A stretch of DNA of 64,000 nt, taken from CBDCYH01 sp965224105 (lineage in GTDB: Bacteria; Bacteroidota; Rhodothermia; Rhodothermales; JABDKH01). Every line of letters begins with the position of its first letter. Position 1 is the stretch's first letter. Shown piece after piece: positions 48,705-58,712 of the stretch. A program made the translations under genes and the position numbers. The stretch is taken from contig CBDCYH010000002.1 in NCBI GenBank assembly GCA_965224105.1, forward strand, positions 1,612,001-1,676,000. Direction: 5' to 3'. The notes below the pieces were generated by a model. That model was not told the DNA's origin. It was given only the letters and a program-made list of their open reading frames with translations, and did no database searches.

Positions 48705-51413
48705 ATGAAATCATTGCCACGGATTGCAGCCCACATAGTCATTCTGATAGGATTAATTTTGCCTTTCGGAGCTTCGGCACAGGACACGCCGGGCACAAAC
48801 GGTGGGGACGCGGATAGCGTGGCTCCAACCGGCTTGAGGGTAGTAGCGGCCAGACTTGCCCAAGGCGGCATTTCGGTGGACGGTGTCCTGGATGAGCAAA
48901 TTTGGTCGACCGCACCGGTGATCAGTGAATTCACGCAACGCGATCCTGTGCAGGGAGCTTCTCCGACAGAGCGCACGGAGGTGCGGGTAGTCTACGATGA
49001 TGCGGCTATATATATAGGAGCGCGCATGTACGACTCTGCCCCCGATTCAATCGTGGCGCGTCTTGGGCGGCGAGACCAGTCACAAAACTCGGATCAGTTT
49101 ACTTTTTTCGTCGACCCGTTCCTGGATCGACGGACGGGGTATTTCTTCGGGCTCACGGCTGCCGGTACAAGGTTAGACGGGGTTCTGATGAATGATGATT
49201 GGGACGATGAGGACTGGGATGGTGTCTGGGACGGACGGGTGAATCGCGACGAAAACGGATGGACCGCAGAGATGCGAATCCCATATTCCCAAATCCGTTT
49301 CCACAAAGACGACAAGTATACGTGGGGAATAAACTTTGCCCGTCGCATTGCGCGTAAGAACGAGCGGATCTACCTCACCTACACACCTAGGTCCGAAAGC
49401 GGATTCGTTTCGCGATTTTCCGACATGGTCGGCATCGAGAATATTTCTCCTCCGAGGCAGATTGAAGTTGTCCCTTACTTCACGCAGCGGTTGACCCGCG
49501 CGGATGTTGCCGCCGGTGATCCGTACCGCAGTGCGAATGATTTCAATACGAACGTCGGGCTCGACTTTAAGGTTGGACTAACAAATAACCTGGTGGTCAA
49601 CGGAGCAATTAATCCTGACTTCGGTCAAGTGGAGGTCGACCCGGCCGTTGTTAACCTTTCTGACGTAGAGACGTTTTTCCCGGAAAAGCGGTCGTTCTTT
49701 ATCGAGGGCGCAAACATTTTCCGATTTGGTCGGGGTGGAGCGAACAACAACTGGGGATTCAACTGGGGCAATCCAAACTTCTTCTACTCAAGAAGGGTAG
49801 GGCGAGCGCCAACGGGCAGCCTACCGTCACACGATTTTGCTGATCGTCCCGATGGGACAAACATTTTGGGTGCGGTAAAATTGTCTGGCAAGCTAGGAAG
49901 CGCCTGGAATGTCGGAGCCGTTCAGGCTGTAACCGCGCGTGAAAAAGCACCGATCACCCTCGATGGAAACGAATCGTTCATCGATGTTGAACCACTGAGT
50001 TACTACGGTGTCATCCGTGGCCAGCGGGAGTTCAACGACAGCAGGCAGTCGATCGGGTTTATCTCAACCACCACGCTTAGAAGCTTTACTGACGACGATG
50101 CCGCCTATCCGTTGCGCGATCAGATTAATGGACAGGCATACGCGCTGGGTATCGATGGCTATACGTTTCTCGACAAAGACAAAACATGGGTCTTGACCGG
50201 TTGGACTGGAGCCACGACGATCTCTGGATCAGAGCAAAGGCTACTGGATGTGCAGCGCAGCTCGCAGCACTATTTCCAAAGACCAGATGCTGACCACGTG
50301 TCGATTGATTCATCAGCAACATCACTCACGGGTTACGCTGCACGCTTTGCGCTTAACAAGCAGCGCGGCAACTGGCAGACAAATGCTGCCTTTGGATTTC
50401 TGTCCCCATCTTTTAATGCAAACGACCTGGGTTTCCAGTGGAGGACAGATCACATTAACTCGCACGTTGTCGTCGGGTACAGATGGTCTGAGCCTAAAGG
50501 AATAAGGAGACACGCCCAGATTAACAGCTCCATTTCATCGAGCTTCGACTTTGGTGGCAATCACACCGGAGGCGGGCTGTTCACAAATGGCTGGGTACAG
50601 TTTTCGAACTACTGGTCCATCTTCGGGGGCACGTTTATTTCACCGAAAACCACTTCGAATCGTCGGACGCGTGGTGGTCCGTTGATGACTTCTCCAAGCG
50701 GGGTGAATTTCTTTACCGGGATCGAATCAGATGACAGGAAGCAGCTCACCGTTGGTCTCGATGGGGACATATCGCTCTCGGCGGAGGGAGGAGATGACAA
50801 GAGCATTTCGACAAACTTCAGCTGGAGGCCAATGCCCAATCTTTCGTTGTCGGTCCGGCCGCGGTTGAGCCTGAACAACAATATGGCTCAGTATGTTGGC
50901 ACGTACTCAGATCCGCTGGCGACCAGGACGTTCGGCAACCGGTACGTGTTTGCGGAGCTCGATCAAACCACTTGGTCGTCGAGTGTGCGATTGCAATGGA
51001 CGTTCTCACCAGACCTGTCGCTTCAGCTCTTTGCCCAGCCGCTTATTTCATCAGGAGAGTATTCGCGACTGAAGGAGCTGCACAGCCCCAAGACGTATGA
51101 CTTTGTAGTGTACGGAGAGGATGATGGCTCTACGTTTGACCCCAACACGTTCATAGCCGATCCCGACGGGCCGGGTCCGGCTGCGCCGCTGAGTTTGTCT
51201 GACAATGACTTCAACTTCAAATCACTTCGGGGTACGGCCGTTCTTCGCTGGGAGTTCAGGAAAGGGTCGGCGTTCTACCTCGTGTGGACTCAGACGCGGG
51301 ACGATTTTGAGGACGTTGGAGACTTTCGATTTGGCAGGTCGTTTGAGCGGCTCATCGATGCCAAACCCGACAATATTTTTGTCGTCAAGCTTTCGTACTG
51401 GCTGAACAGATAA
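48705..51413 (+). CDS. DUF5916 family outer-membrane protein, second copy
   Basis: A 902-residue exported protein (signal MKSLPRIAAHIVILIGLILP to GASAQ). Residues ~50-240 are the CBM9-like sandwich (ISVDGVLDEQIWSTAPVISE, VRVVYDDAAIYIGARMYDS, WTAEMRIPYSQIRF). The remainder is the beta-barrel-type DUF5916 domain with FPEKRSFFIEGANIFRFG and NFFYSRRVGR, ending in SYWLNR. It shares the FPEKRxFF motif with the 7551 protein but is ~160 residues longer. It lies 113 bases after the HEAT operon, possibly with its own promoter, and is followed by an intrinsic terminator. The ligand is unknown. Confidence 0.88.
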   Translation: MKSLPRIAAHIVILIGLILPFGASAQDTPGTNGGDADSVAPTGLRVVAARLAQGGISVDGVLDEQIWSTAPVISEFTQRDPVQGASPTERTEVRVVYDDAAIYIGARMYDSAPDSIVARLGRRDQSQNSDQFTFFVDPFLDRRTGYFFGLTAAGTRLDGVLMNDDWDDEDWDGVWDGRVNRDENGWTAEMRIPYSQIRFHKDDKYTWGINFARRIARKNERIYLTYTPRSESGFVSRFSDMVGIENISPPRQIEVVPYFTQRLTRADVAAGDPYRSANDFNTNVGLDFKVGLTNNLVVNGAINPDFGQVEVDPAVVNLSDVETFFPEKRSFFIEGANIFRFGRGGANNNWGFNWGNPNFFYSRRVGRAPTGSLPSHDFADRPDGTNILGAVKLSGKLGSAWNVGAVQAVTAREKAPITLDGNESFIDVEPLSYYGVIRGQREFNDSRQSIGFISTTTLRSFTDDDAAYPLRDQINGQAYALGIDGYTFLDKDKTWVLTGWTGATTISGSEQRLLDVQRSSQHYFQRPDADHVSIDSSATSLTGYAARFALNKQRGNWQTNAAFGFLSPSFNANDLGFQWRTDHINSHVVVGYRWSEPKGIRRHAQINSSISSSFDFGGNHTGGGLFTNGWVQFSNYWSIFGGTFISPKTTSNRRTRGGPLMTSPSGVNFFTGIESDDRKQLTVGLDGDISLSAEGGDDKSISTNFSWRPMPNLSLSVRPRLSLNNNMAQYVGTYSDPLATRTFGNRYVFAELDQTTWSSSVRLQWTFSPDLSLQLFAQPLISSGEYSRLKELHSPKTYDFVVYGEDDGSTFDPNTFIADPDGPGPAAPLSLSDNDFNFKSLRGTAVLRWEFRKGSAFYLVWTQTRDDFEDVGDFRFGRSFERLIDAKPDNIFVVKLSYWLNR

Positions 51414-51455
51414 AGGCGCGCTTGGTGTTGGCGTGCGAAGATGTGTGGCCAAATT

Positions 51456-51487
51456 GCCGCCGGTGTCCTCAAGGCCGGCGGCTTTTT
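51456..51487 (+). terminator. Intrinsic terminator after DUF5916 gene
   Basis: GCCGCCGG (51456-51463) pairs perfectly with CCGGCGGC (51475-51482) across an 11-base loop and is followed by TTTTTCTT. It is 43 bases past the stop codon. Confidence 0.85.
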
Positions 51488-51817
51488 CTTGCGCGTGATT
51501 CGCAGGCGGTGCAGACTCAGCCGCCATCAATGTTGCATTAAAGCAACCAATAGAATCCTGTAGAGAAGACAGTGAGGTCTGTAGCTCTTTAAAATCAATG
51601 GTATGCGGGCAAGGTTCATTTTTCAGTTCGATGAGCAGGAGACGAATGTCGCATTCGTGCGTGAAGAAATGTCTCTTTGTGACCCGATTTAACCTCATTT
51701 GACGCATATATAAGTGGATGAGCTATGGTTTTTCGTAGCAAAACCCGGATGGAGTTGTGTTGTTCAGCAGTTTGACAGGGGGCACCCGCCAGAAATATTC
51801 ACCAGCAATGTTGAATT

Positions 51818-51825
51818 TATTTTTG
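51818..51825 (+). promoter_or_regulatory. Possible Bacteroidota-type -7 element
   Basis: TATTTTTG matches TAnnTTTG, the -7 element used by the Bacteroidota primary sigma factor, 138 bases before the 51963 start codon. No TTG is seen at the expected -33 distance, so this is weak. Confidence 0.25.
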
Positions 51826-51962
51826 TCACTACCTCATTAATTATCCGATCCTAATTGTCGGTAGCTGAACAGACTTAACCTGCATTTACCCTCTAGCAGG
51901 TTTCGACCTAACTCCCAACCCGCCCCTGTCGACGACTGGCGACTAGTCGGGGAGACTATATT

Positions 51963-54900
51963 ATGTCGAACAAGATATTATATGTACTTGTCTTGGTCCT
52001 GACTCTTGCTCCAACACTAGCGTTTGGGCAAGTAATTGATCTTACAGCTGCTGACAGTGATGGGGAGCATAATTCTGCTCTGTTTTTTCAGGGTGAATTG
52101 GACGGATCAGGAACAGGTGTGCTGGACCCATTCTATCGGGTGAAGAAAAGCAGCTCCTCCGTTGTGCAGGGTGTGAATACCGGAAACGGTACGGTGCAGT
52201 TTGAAACGGAGAAAGGGACGTGGACAACCGAGTTACTCTTGAGTACGATTCCAACAGTAGAAATTGACGGAGTCGTCTACCGAGAGTTTGTTCTCGATAT
52301 TAACCAAACCGCAGGCGCGGCGATTTATGACCTGACGGATGTGCAGATCTACACGGACAATCAATCGGATTTGAATTGCCTTGACCCTACAACGCAAACG
52401 TGGGGTGCTTGCGACGACGACGGAGATAGCGGACTGGTCTATTGGCTGGATGGTCCTCCAGAAGGAGATGCGACGATACGGATGAACTACTCGCTTGAAG
52501 CGGGTAGTGGAAAAGGGGATCTCACGATGTTGGTGCCAGACTCTAACTTTAACGCTGGCCCCGAATGTGACTACGGCGCCGAGGGTTGTGATACGTATGT
52601 TTACCACTATTCATCTTTTAGCGGAAACGATGACGGCTTCGAAGAATGGGCAACGTTAATCAGACCTTTCATCCGAATCGCCAAGACGGCCGAGGGAAGT
52701 GCAGACGAAACGCACACGTGGGATATCACAAAGACGGTAAATCCTGATGAGTGTGACCTCTTTGTTGGGGACAGCTGCACCGTTGATTACAAAATCACGG
52801 TTGATGAAACCGTTGAGGTGTCGAATGCTCTGGTTGAGGGAGTAATCACGATTTCAGTACCGAACAAACTACCGGACGATGACGAAGATGCTGAGGATGC
52901 GGTGGTTACGTCACTGGAAGATGTCTTCAGAGGAGTGAATGCGACTATCGTTGGATGTGACGTACCATTCACAGTATCGGCTGGATCGACTGTGGAATGT
53001 TCCTATTCACTGGTTCCGCCTGATACAGATGATGGCTATGACAACGTTGCGACAGCAATGATCGAAGGGTCTTCGGTTACCCATGAAGCGACCGCATCCG
53101 TGTCATACGACTTCAACGTGATCGGCTACGATGTAGTCAATGTTACAGATGACGACGGCGTCACGCAAAGAAATTTCGGACCACTGGACGACGGAGAGAT
53201 GGCAACGTACTCCGAGATGTTTACTTGTGATGACGAAAATGATTTCGAACGCAACAACACCGCGACCATCGATGAGACCGGTGACAGCGATGATGCGAGC
53301 GTAGACATCGACTGCTATGCGCTCTCGGTGACGAAGACGGCCAACACCTCGCTCGTTAGGGAGAACAAGTGGGAGATCGAAAAAACAGTCGATCCTGCAC
53401 AGTGGGATCTGTTTACTGGTGATTCCGGAACGTCCAAGTACACAGTTTCCTGGACAAAAACCTCCATGGACGCACAGTTCATGGTCACCGGAAAGATCAC
53501 CATCTCGAACCCGGCTCCGATGGCTGCGGAATTGACTGATGTTACCGATGTAGTAACGCCGGGTCCAACTGCTGCGACCGTTGATTGCGGCGGAGTAACC
53601 TCCGTGCCAGCGGGTGATTCCATCGAGTGTATGTATGAGGCGAGCCCCGGTGACGATTCGGGAACGCTGAATACCGCTACTGCGACGATGCAGAATTACG
53701 CGTACGACTCGGCGGGTGTTGGTACCCCAGACGGCACGACCGACTACAGCGGAACGGCAGCAGTTGATTTCTCGGGTGCTACTGTTACCGAGTCGAACGC
53801 GACCGTTGATATCGACGACACTGTGCAAGGATTGTTGGGAGACGACGTTAGCGATAGCGGGTCTACGATGTACACTCGCAAATTCACTTGCGATGGTGAC
53901 GAAGGCACGCACGACAATACCGCAACAATAATCGGCGATGGCGGAGCAGAGCTCGATTCTGATGACGCTTCGGTTGTGGTAAAATGCTATACGCCTACAG
54001 TAGCCAAGACCGCCAACACCAGCTTCACAAGGAAATGGGATTGGACGATCGACAAGAGTGCAGATGCTTCCGACATTACCATTGCGGAAGGGCAGACGTA
54101 CGTCGTCAACTACGAGGTGACGGTAGATGCCACATCAACCGACAGTGATTGGGCGGTCGAAGGACAGATAACGATTAGCAATCCGAATCCAGAACGAGAT
54201 GCGGTAATCAATTCTCTGTCAGATGTGATCTCGCCTGCAACTGCGGCAACCATTGGGGCATGTGTAGGGGATCAAGACGGCGTAGCAGGGGCACCGTACG
54301 TGGTAGCCAATGGAACCGATCTCGTTTGTGATTACAGTGCCGATCTGCCGGATGGCAGTGACCAGACCAACACAGCCACCGCATCGCTGCAGAACTACGA
54401 TTACGATAGCAACGGTGATGGGACGGCTAGCGGGACCACAGACCTGGACGGTGATGCAGCGGTTGATTTCAGCACTGCTGACCTAACGGAGATAGACGAG
54501 TGTGTTGATGTGAATGACACCAATTCGGCTGCTCCTCTGGGCACGGTCTGCGCGGATGAGGCTCCGAAAACGTTTAGCTACTCCATCAGCTTCGGTACGG
54601 CCGGAGCGGATGTAACTGTAGTGTGCGGTGACAACGAGCATCCGAACGTGGCCGACTTCGAAACAAACGACACGGGTACCACGGGTTCAGATAACTGGAA
54701 CGTGATTATCCGGGTTGATTGTGATCCGAGCTGCACGCTCACGCAGGGCTACTGGAAGACACACAACCCGTCGTTCTGGGGCGGAGCTCCACACGATGAT
54801 ACGTGGCTGGAAATTCTGCCTGATGCAGAGCAGTCACCGTTCTTCCTGAGTGGAGACACCTGGTTTGGAGTGTTCTGGACGCCGCCAAAAGGCAATGCGT

Positions 54901-55607
54901 ACTACAACCTTGCGCATCAGTACATGGCGGCCGTGCTTAACACCCTCAACGAGGCAAGTGTACCCGACGAAGTGCAGGATGCCCTCGACGATGCTACTGC
55001 ATTGTTTGAGACTTATACGCCTGCCCAGGTAGATTCCTTCAAAGGCAAGAAGCGCAAGGAGTTCATTAAGCTCGCTGGAATTCTGGCGCAGTACAATGAA
55101 GGCCTGATCGGACCGGGTCATTGTGATGAGGATGGAACAGGCAACCTTCCTGACGAAGACAGCAAGGCAGAAGAAGGATCTGCACCTACTGGAGCAGCAG
55201 CGGCAACGGATCTCGCAGAGATCGAAGGTGCTGATGATGATTCAGGTGCAATCAAGAAGAAGAAAGGAAGCAAGGAAGAAGTAGCAATGCAGGTCGCTGA
55301 CGATGCGGTTAATGCAGGCGATGACGCCGGGCAAGACGAGATTCCACTCGACTTCGCAATCGGTAACTATCCTGATCCGTTCAATCCGGTAACAACGATT
55401 GAACTGCAACTGCCAGAAGCAGCGGAAGTATCCTTGTTCGTGTATGACATACTCGGACGAAGGCTTGCTGAGCTAGCCAACGGAAAACTGCCAGCCGGTG
55501 TGCACCAGTTCAACTGGAATGCCACAGGACTCTCGAGCGGAACGTACTTCTACGTGATCCGATCGGGTGACATGGTTGTTACCAAACGCATGGCGCTCTC
55601 AAAATAG
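51963..55607 (+). CDS. Large repetitive surface protein with T9SS sorting domain
   Basis: A 1214-residue secreted protein (signal MSNKILYVLVLVLTLAPTLA to FGQ). After a ~215-residue N-terminal domain come three related ~220-residue modules starting near residues 240, 456 and 680, each opening with KTA-N/E-x and W-x-I-x-K (ETHTWDITKTVNPDECDLF, NKWEIEKTVDPAQWDLF, KWDWTIDKSADASDI) and containing a DUF11-like Ig fold. A Cys-containing segment CTLTQGYWKTHNPSFWGG follows (~925), then a Lys/Asp-rich linker and a T9SS type A domain (YPDPFNPVTTIELQL, VYDILGRRL, YFYVIRSG). It is very acidic, as expected for a surface adhesin or S-layer-like protein of a marine bacterium. Confidence 0.88.
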   Translation: MSNKILYVLVLVLTLAPTLAFGQVIDLTAADSDGEHNSALFFQGELDGSGTGVLDPFYRVKKSSSSVVQGVNTGNGTVQFETEKGTWTTELLLSTIPTVEIDGVVYREFVLDINQTAGAAIYDLTDVQIYTDNQSDLNCLDPTTQTWGACDDDGDSGLVYWLDGPPEGDATIRMNYSLEAGSGKGDLTMLVPDSNFNAGPECDYGAEGCDTYVYHYSSFSGNDDGFEEWATLIRPFIRIAKTAEGSADETHTWDITKTVNPDECDLFVGDSCTVDYKITVDETVEVSNALVEGVITISVPNKLPDDDEDAEDAVVTSLEDVFRGVNATIVGCDVPFTVSAGSTVECSYSLVPPDTDDGYDNVATAMIEGSSVTHEATASVSYDFNVIGYDVVNVTDDDGVTQRNFGPLDDGEMATYSEMFTCDDENDFERNNTATIDETGDSDDASVDIDCYALSVTKTANTSLVRENKWEIEKTVDPAQWDLFTGDSGTSKYTVSWTKTSMDAQFMVTGKITISNPAPMAAELTDVTDVVTPGPTAATVDCGGVTSVPAGDSIECMYEASPGDDSGTLNTATATMQNYAYDSAGVGTPDGTTDYSGTAAVDFSGATVTESNATVDIDDTVQGLLGDDVSDSGSTMYTRKFTCDGDEGTHDNTATIIGDGGAELDSDDASVVVKCYTPTVAKTANTSFTRKWDWTIDKSADASDITIAEGQTYVVNYEVTVDATSTDSDWAVEGQITISNPNPERDAVINSLSDVISPATAATIGACVGDQDGVAGAPYVVANGTDLVCDYSADLPDGSDQTNTATASLQNYDYDSNGDGTASGTTDLDGDAAVDFSTADLTEIDECVDVNDTNSAAPLGTVCADEAPKTFSYSISFGTAGADVTVVCGDNEHPNVADFETNDTGTTGSDNWNVIIRVDCDPSCTLTQGYWKTHNPSFWGGAPHDDTWLEILPDAEQSPFFLSGDTWFGVFWTPPKGNAYYNLAHQYMAAVLNTLNEASVPDEVQDALDDATALFETYTPAQVDSFKGKKRKEFIKLAGILAQYNEGLIGPGHCDEDGTGNLPDEDSKAEEGSAPTGAAAATDLAEIEGADDDSGAIKKKKGSKEEVAMQVADDAVNAGDDAGQDEIPLDFAIGNYPDPFNPVTTIELQLPEAAEVSLFVYDILGRRLAELANGKLPAGVHQFNWNATGLSSGTYFYVIRSGDMVVTKRMALSK

Positions 55608-55641
55608 GCCCTGTCTAAACTGAGTAGCCCTCGCGGCGCAG

Positions 55642-55673
55642 CGGGGACGGCATGAGCCGTCCCCGTTTTTTTT
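55642..55673 (+). terminator. Intrinsic terminator after the 1214-aa surface protein gene
   Basis: CGGGGACGG (55642-55650) pairs perfectly with CCGTCCCCG (55657-55665) across CATGAG and is followed by eight T. It is 34 bases past the stop codon. Confidence 0.92.
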
Positions 55674-55799
55674 GTGCCATCGATAAACCGCCACGCCTTC
55701 GCTCTGGTTTCTGAAAATTAGATTCAAGCGCAACAATGCTGCGAAAATTCAGTATTGAAAGCCTAATACTTGTAATACTAAATAATATTAGAGCATATA

Positions 55800-57347
55800 A
55801 TGGGCATTATCAGTATTCTCGGCATTCAGGGCCGCTCATTTCAACAATTTGTGCGGCTCGTGTTCACGACAGCACAACTCTGCTTATTGCTGGTTGTTTT
55901 GATTGGATGTGATCGTGTTAACAACGAATTGGCATCGCCAAACTTGCCGGATTCAACGATATCGGATTTGAGCTCGACAATAGAAACAGCGGCTAGATCA
56001 GCAGCTGCACCGCCAACTTTCATGGTTGCGATTGCTACCTCTTCCGGTGCAGAATTAGTTCGAACTTTCGGTTCCAGCCATCGGGCAGGAAGTGACAACG
56101 TGAATACTGTAACTGACCAGTTTTACATTGCTTCTGTGACAAAACCGTATGTCGGTTTGCTGGCAGCACGTCTACATGCAAGGAGGGTACTTGATCTGGA
56201 TTCGCCCCTTGCCGACTGGTTGCCACCAGTATCGGGTGGTACTTTGTTTTCCAATTCAATCACTCTTCGTGATCTTTTATCGCATCAATCAGGGATCTCC
56301 AATCCCACTCTAACTTTTCGTTCGGGAAACCTTGGAGTCCCGGCGGGCGAAGACTTTGAACGATTGTTGCTCACATACTCCAGCGTTGAGAGTGATGGTG
56401 AGTTTGCCTATAACAACCTGGGTTACCTCATTTATGCCTGGGTATTGGAAAAACATACCGGTAAGACCTGGATCGAGTGGCTTTCGTCTGATGTGCTTGC
56501 TCCGTTGGAATTGGAGCACACTTCGGTAAATCCAATAGGTGGTCATCGAAGGATCCAGGGGAGTGTGTTTGCGCAAGGAGAGTGGCATGCGGTTCAGAAC
56601 AAACATGAAAGCACCCTGCATGCCGCCGGTGGACTCTACACTTCGCCGGTTGATGCTGCGAAGTGGATTGCAGATATGTTGCGTCAAAGCTCATTAGAGA
56701 AACGGGTGTACGAGGATCATAAAGCGAAACAGGCATCGACCACGCTATCAATTCTCGATGCGCAGTGCGATGGCTATGGACTGGGGCTTGTGCTTTGCGA
56801 CTACGGAGGATTTGACGTGAAAGTACATTTCGGTCAGCGTAATGGATGGCGGAGTCTGATGAGCTTCTCCGACTCGCTGGACGCAGGTGTTTTCATCTCT
56901 GCAACGACTAGCAACGAAGGTGAAATGTGGCTCGCGGTTTTGGAGCAGCAGCTTTATAAAGTCCTTAGCGGGTCTTCCAATGCGGAAGAATTCTCGGGTC
57001 GCCTCGCCTACATCGAACAGGCTTTCGTATCAGGCGCCGAAGGACGGCAAGCCGATCGAGATGCCGTGGTTACGCGAACCATTGAAGAATCTGAGCAGGC
57101 ACTCAAAGAGTTTGTCGGGGAATACTATAGTGATCAGTTGGGACCGATAGATCTGCGGCTCGAGGGTGGGAGTCTGGTTTTTTCCGCGGGTTCGTATGAT
57201 GCGCGGTTGGTTCAACTGGATTCGGCAGACTCTCGTACATTTGGAGTATTCGACGATTACATTAGCGTGCCAGACATTCTTCGGTTCGAATCGAACAAAC
57301 TGATTTGGAACGAGGACGAATTTGACTTTGTCCGCAGAGTATATTGA
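55800..57347 (+). CDS. Serine beta-lactamase-fold lipoprotein (class C / PBP4-like hydrolase)
   Basis: A 515-residue lipoprotein (lipobox ending VLIGC, Cys37). The penicilloyl-serine-transferase fold is complete in its first motifs: Ser112-x-x-Lys115 in ASVTKPY, Tyr204-x-Asn206 in FAYNNLGYLIY, and a later HFGQRNGW region where the KTG-like motif is expected. A ~90-residue C-terminal beta domain (LKEFVGEYYSDQLGPIDLRL) is typical of the 'serine hydrolase' group of this family. An esterase or D-amino-peptidase role is more likely than antibiotic resistance. The upstream ~60 bases are very AT-rich and may hold the promoter. Confidence 0.85.
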   Translation: MGIISILGIQGRSFQQFVRLVFTTAQLCLLLVVLIGCDRVNNELASPNLPDSTISDLSSTIETAARSAAAPPTFMVAIATSSGAELVRTFGSSHRAGSDNVNTVTDQFYIASVTKPYVGLLAARLHARRVLDLDSPLADWLPPVSGGTLFSNSITLRDLLSHQSGISNPTLTFRSGNLGVPAGEDFERLLLTYSSVESDGEFAYNNLGYLIYAWVLEKHTGKTWIEWLSSDVLAPLELEHTSVNPIGGHRRIQGSVFAQGEWHAVQNKHESTLHAAGGLYTSPVDAAKWIADMLRQSSLEKRVYEDHKAKQASTTLSILDAQCDGYGLGLVLCDYGGFDVKVHFGQRNGWRSLMSFSDSLDAGVFISATTSNEGEMWLAVLEQQLYKVLSGSSNAEEFSGRLAYIEQAFVSGAEGRQADRDAVVTRTIEESEQALKEFVGEYYSDQLGPIDLRLEGGSLVFSAGSYDARLVQLDSADSRTFGVFDDYISVPDILRFESNKLIWNEDEFDFVRRVY

Positions 57348-57379
57348 AACTTGTGTGCTCCCATATTGCCTAGTTTTAG

Positions 57380-57847
57380 ATGGTAAAGAGACTCGATGAG
57401 AAAGACTTAGTGATCTTAAGAATGCTCGAGGATAACGCCCGGGTATCAAAGAAAGATATCGCGGGGAGGGTTGGCCTGACCGCCACTGCTGTCCTCGAGC
57501 GGATCAGAAAACTTGAGGAACGAGGGTTCATCCAGGCGTACACTGCCATTCTTGACTACGAGAAAATCGGACTAGGAATTATGGCATATGTGTTGATTTC
57601 TGATTCCGACCCGAGCGCCCGGAAAAAGACTGGCGCCGCAATCGAAAAAATCCCTGGTGTTGTAGAATTAACCAAAGTCACAGGCCGCTTCAGCTTTATT
57701 GCAAAGGTTCGTGTTGCAAGCACTTCCTCGTTGGCGAGCTTGATAGAAAATGAATTGGGTAGGATCAAAGCGATTTCCGCCACGGAGTCCGTTATCTGTC
57801 TAGACTCTGTCGTTGATTTCAAACCAGCGCTTACGCATTTTGATTGA
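57380..57847 (+). CDS. Lrp/AsnC family transcriptional regulator
   Basis: A 155-residue regulator. The N-terminal winged helix reads LDEKDLVILRMLEDNARVSK, then VGLTATAVLERIRKLEERGF, followed by the ligand-binding RAM domain (MAYVLISDSD, IPGVVELTKVTGRFSFIAKV). Octameric amino-acid-responsive binding is usual in the family; the effector is unknown. It follows the beta-lactamase-fold gene by 32 bases and may be co-transcribed. The minus-strand gene 57851 is convergent with it (3-base gap). Confidence 0.92.
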   Translation: MVKRLDEKDLVILRMLEDNARVSKKDIAGRVGLTATAVLERIRKLEERGFIQAYTAILDYEKIGLGIMAYVLISDSDPSARKKTGAAIEKIPGVVELTKVTGRFSFIAKVRVASTSSLASLIENELGRIKAISATESVICLDSVVDFKPALTHFD

Positions 57848-57850
57848 TGC

Positions 57851-58513
57851 CTATCCCGAGGGGTCGATGCCGAATCGTTGAAACCAGATCGGAATAAAGG
57901 ATTCCCCCCAAGTCGGTTTCTTCGTTCCGGCACGTAACAAATACAGTTGGATGGCCCGCCGACAAATTTCTTCACCCTGCACGCGAGTCTGCTCCTGACG
58001 CAGCAAGGGTAGACCTTCCATCATTGCAACCATCGGATTGTCTGGGTCCAGGTTCTTAGCAGCTGCCAGATAATGTTGTCTAAGTGCGTCTTGCTCGCGT
58101 GCAATGAAGCGCCCGGAACTAGTTCGCGACTTCCATGATGAAATGAATGCCTGCAGGACAATTAGATCTGCCCGAAGCTCGTTGGAGGTAAGCCCAGAGG
58201 AGTCGGCGAGACTGGTTGCTTTTTCGAGGTAGATCTGCGACAACTCTAGATAGGGATCGAGTCTCTCATCGCGACCTGTATACAGTCCGAGTTGGGTATA
58301 GAAGAACGCCGTCCAATAGGGTGCCAACCACTCGTTGGGATAACTTCGGGTAAGTCGCTCCCCTTCATAGACAGATTCGAAGATCGTGAATGTCGAATCG
58401 TTTTTGTAGCTGTCTATGAGGTTTCCCAGCTCAGACTGAAATGACTGGGCGGATACAACCCTGCAAGTTACAAGTAGCAACAAAACAAGCGTTACGTTGG
58501 ACCGGGGCGCCAT
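57851..58513 (-). CDS. Hypothetical secreted TPR-like protein
   Basis: A 220-residue exported protein; ATG 58513 (MAPRSNVTLVLLLLVTCRVV to SAQ) gives a signal peptide, so the longer frame to 58582 is rejected. The mature protein is helical with TPR-like pairs: EWLAPYWTAFFYTQLGLYTG, LDPYLELSQIYLEKATSL and LRADLIVLQAFISSW, then NLDPDNPMVAMMEGLPLLRQ. This pattern occurs in an unnamed secreted family common in Bacteroidota. Function is unknown. Confidence 0.72.
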   Translation of the reverse strand: MAPRSNVTLVLLLLVTCRVVSAQSFQSELGNLIDSYKNDSTFTIFESVYEGERLTRSYPNEWLAPYWTAFFYTQLGLYTGRDERLDPYLELSQIYLEKATSLADSSGLTSNELRADLIVLQAFISSWKSRTSSGRFIAREQDALRQHYLAAAKNLDPDNPMVAMMEGLPLLRQEQTRVQGEEICRRAIQLYLLRAGTKKPTWGESFIPIWFQRFGIDPSG

Positions 58514-58712
58514 AGTCAGTGAAATCTGATATATGCAAGAATATAGCGATTTATAATGGATAATAGCTAGCATTATGAACATGTCACCTGCGAATAGTAA
58601 ACCGCGACGAAATTCGAGGTTGCAGCATCAGTCGCGTGGGTCAGGGTTGGGAATCCTCTTATCACATCTCCTATCTTGACCTGAGCAAAAACTTGGAGCA
58701 AAGAAGTCCCAG

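Larger units (their letters stand above)
51414..51962. other. Intergenic region of 549 bp
   Basis: The region begins with the terminator of the DUF5916 gene and then becomes AT-rich toward the next gene. It holds a TAnnTTTG-like element at 51818-51825 and a 10-base palindrome CGACTAGTCG at 51940-51949, just before the GGGGAGA ribosome-binding sequence of the 51963 gene. A minus-strand frame across 51222-51707 overlaps the DUF5916 gene and does not look coding. Confidence 0.6.

Noticed and set aside
51222..51707. 161-residue minus-strand gene after the DUF5916 gene
   Set aside because: Overlaps the end of the coding region and the terminator, with no recognisable domain.
53103..53912. 269-residue minus-strand open frame
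   Set aside because: It lies wholly antisense to the repetitive surface protein; its Arg/Val-rich sequence follows from the repeat composition.
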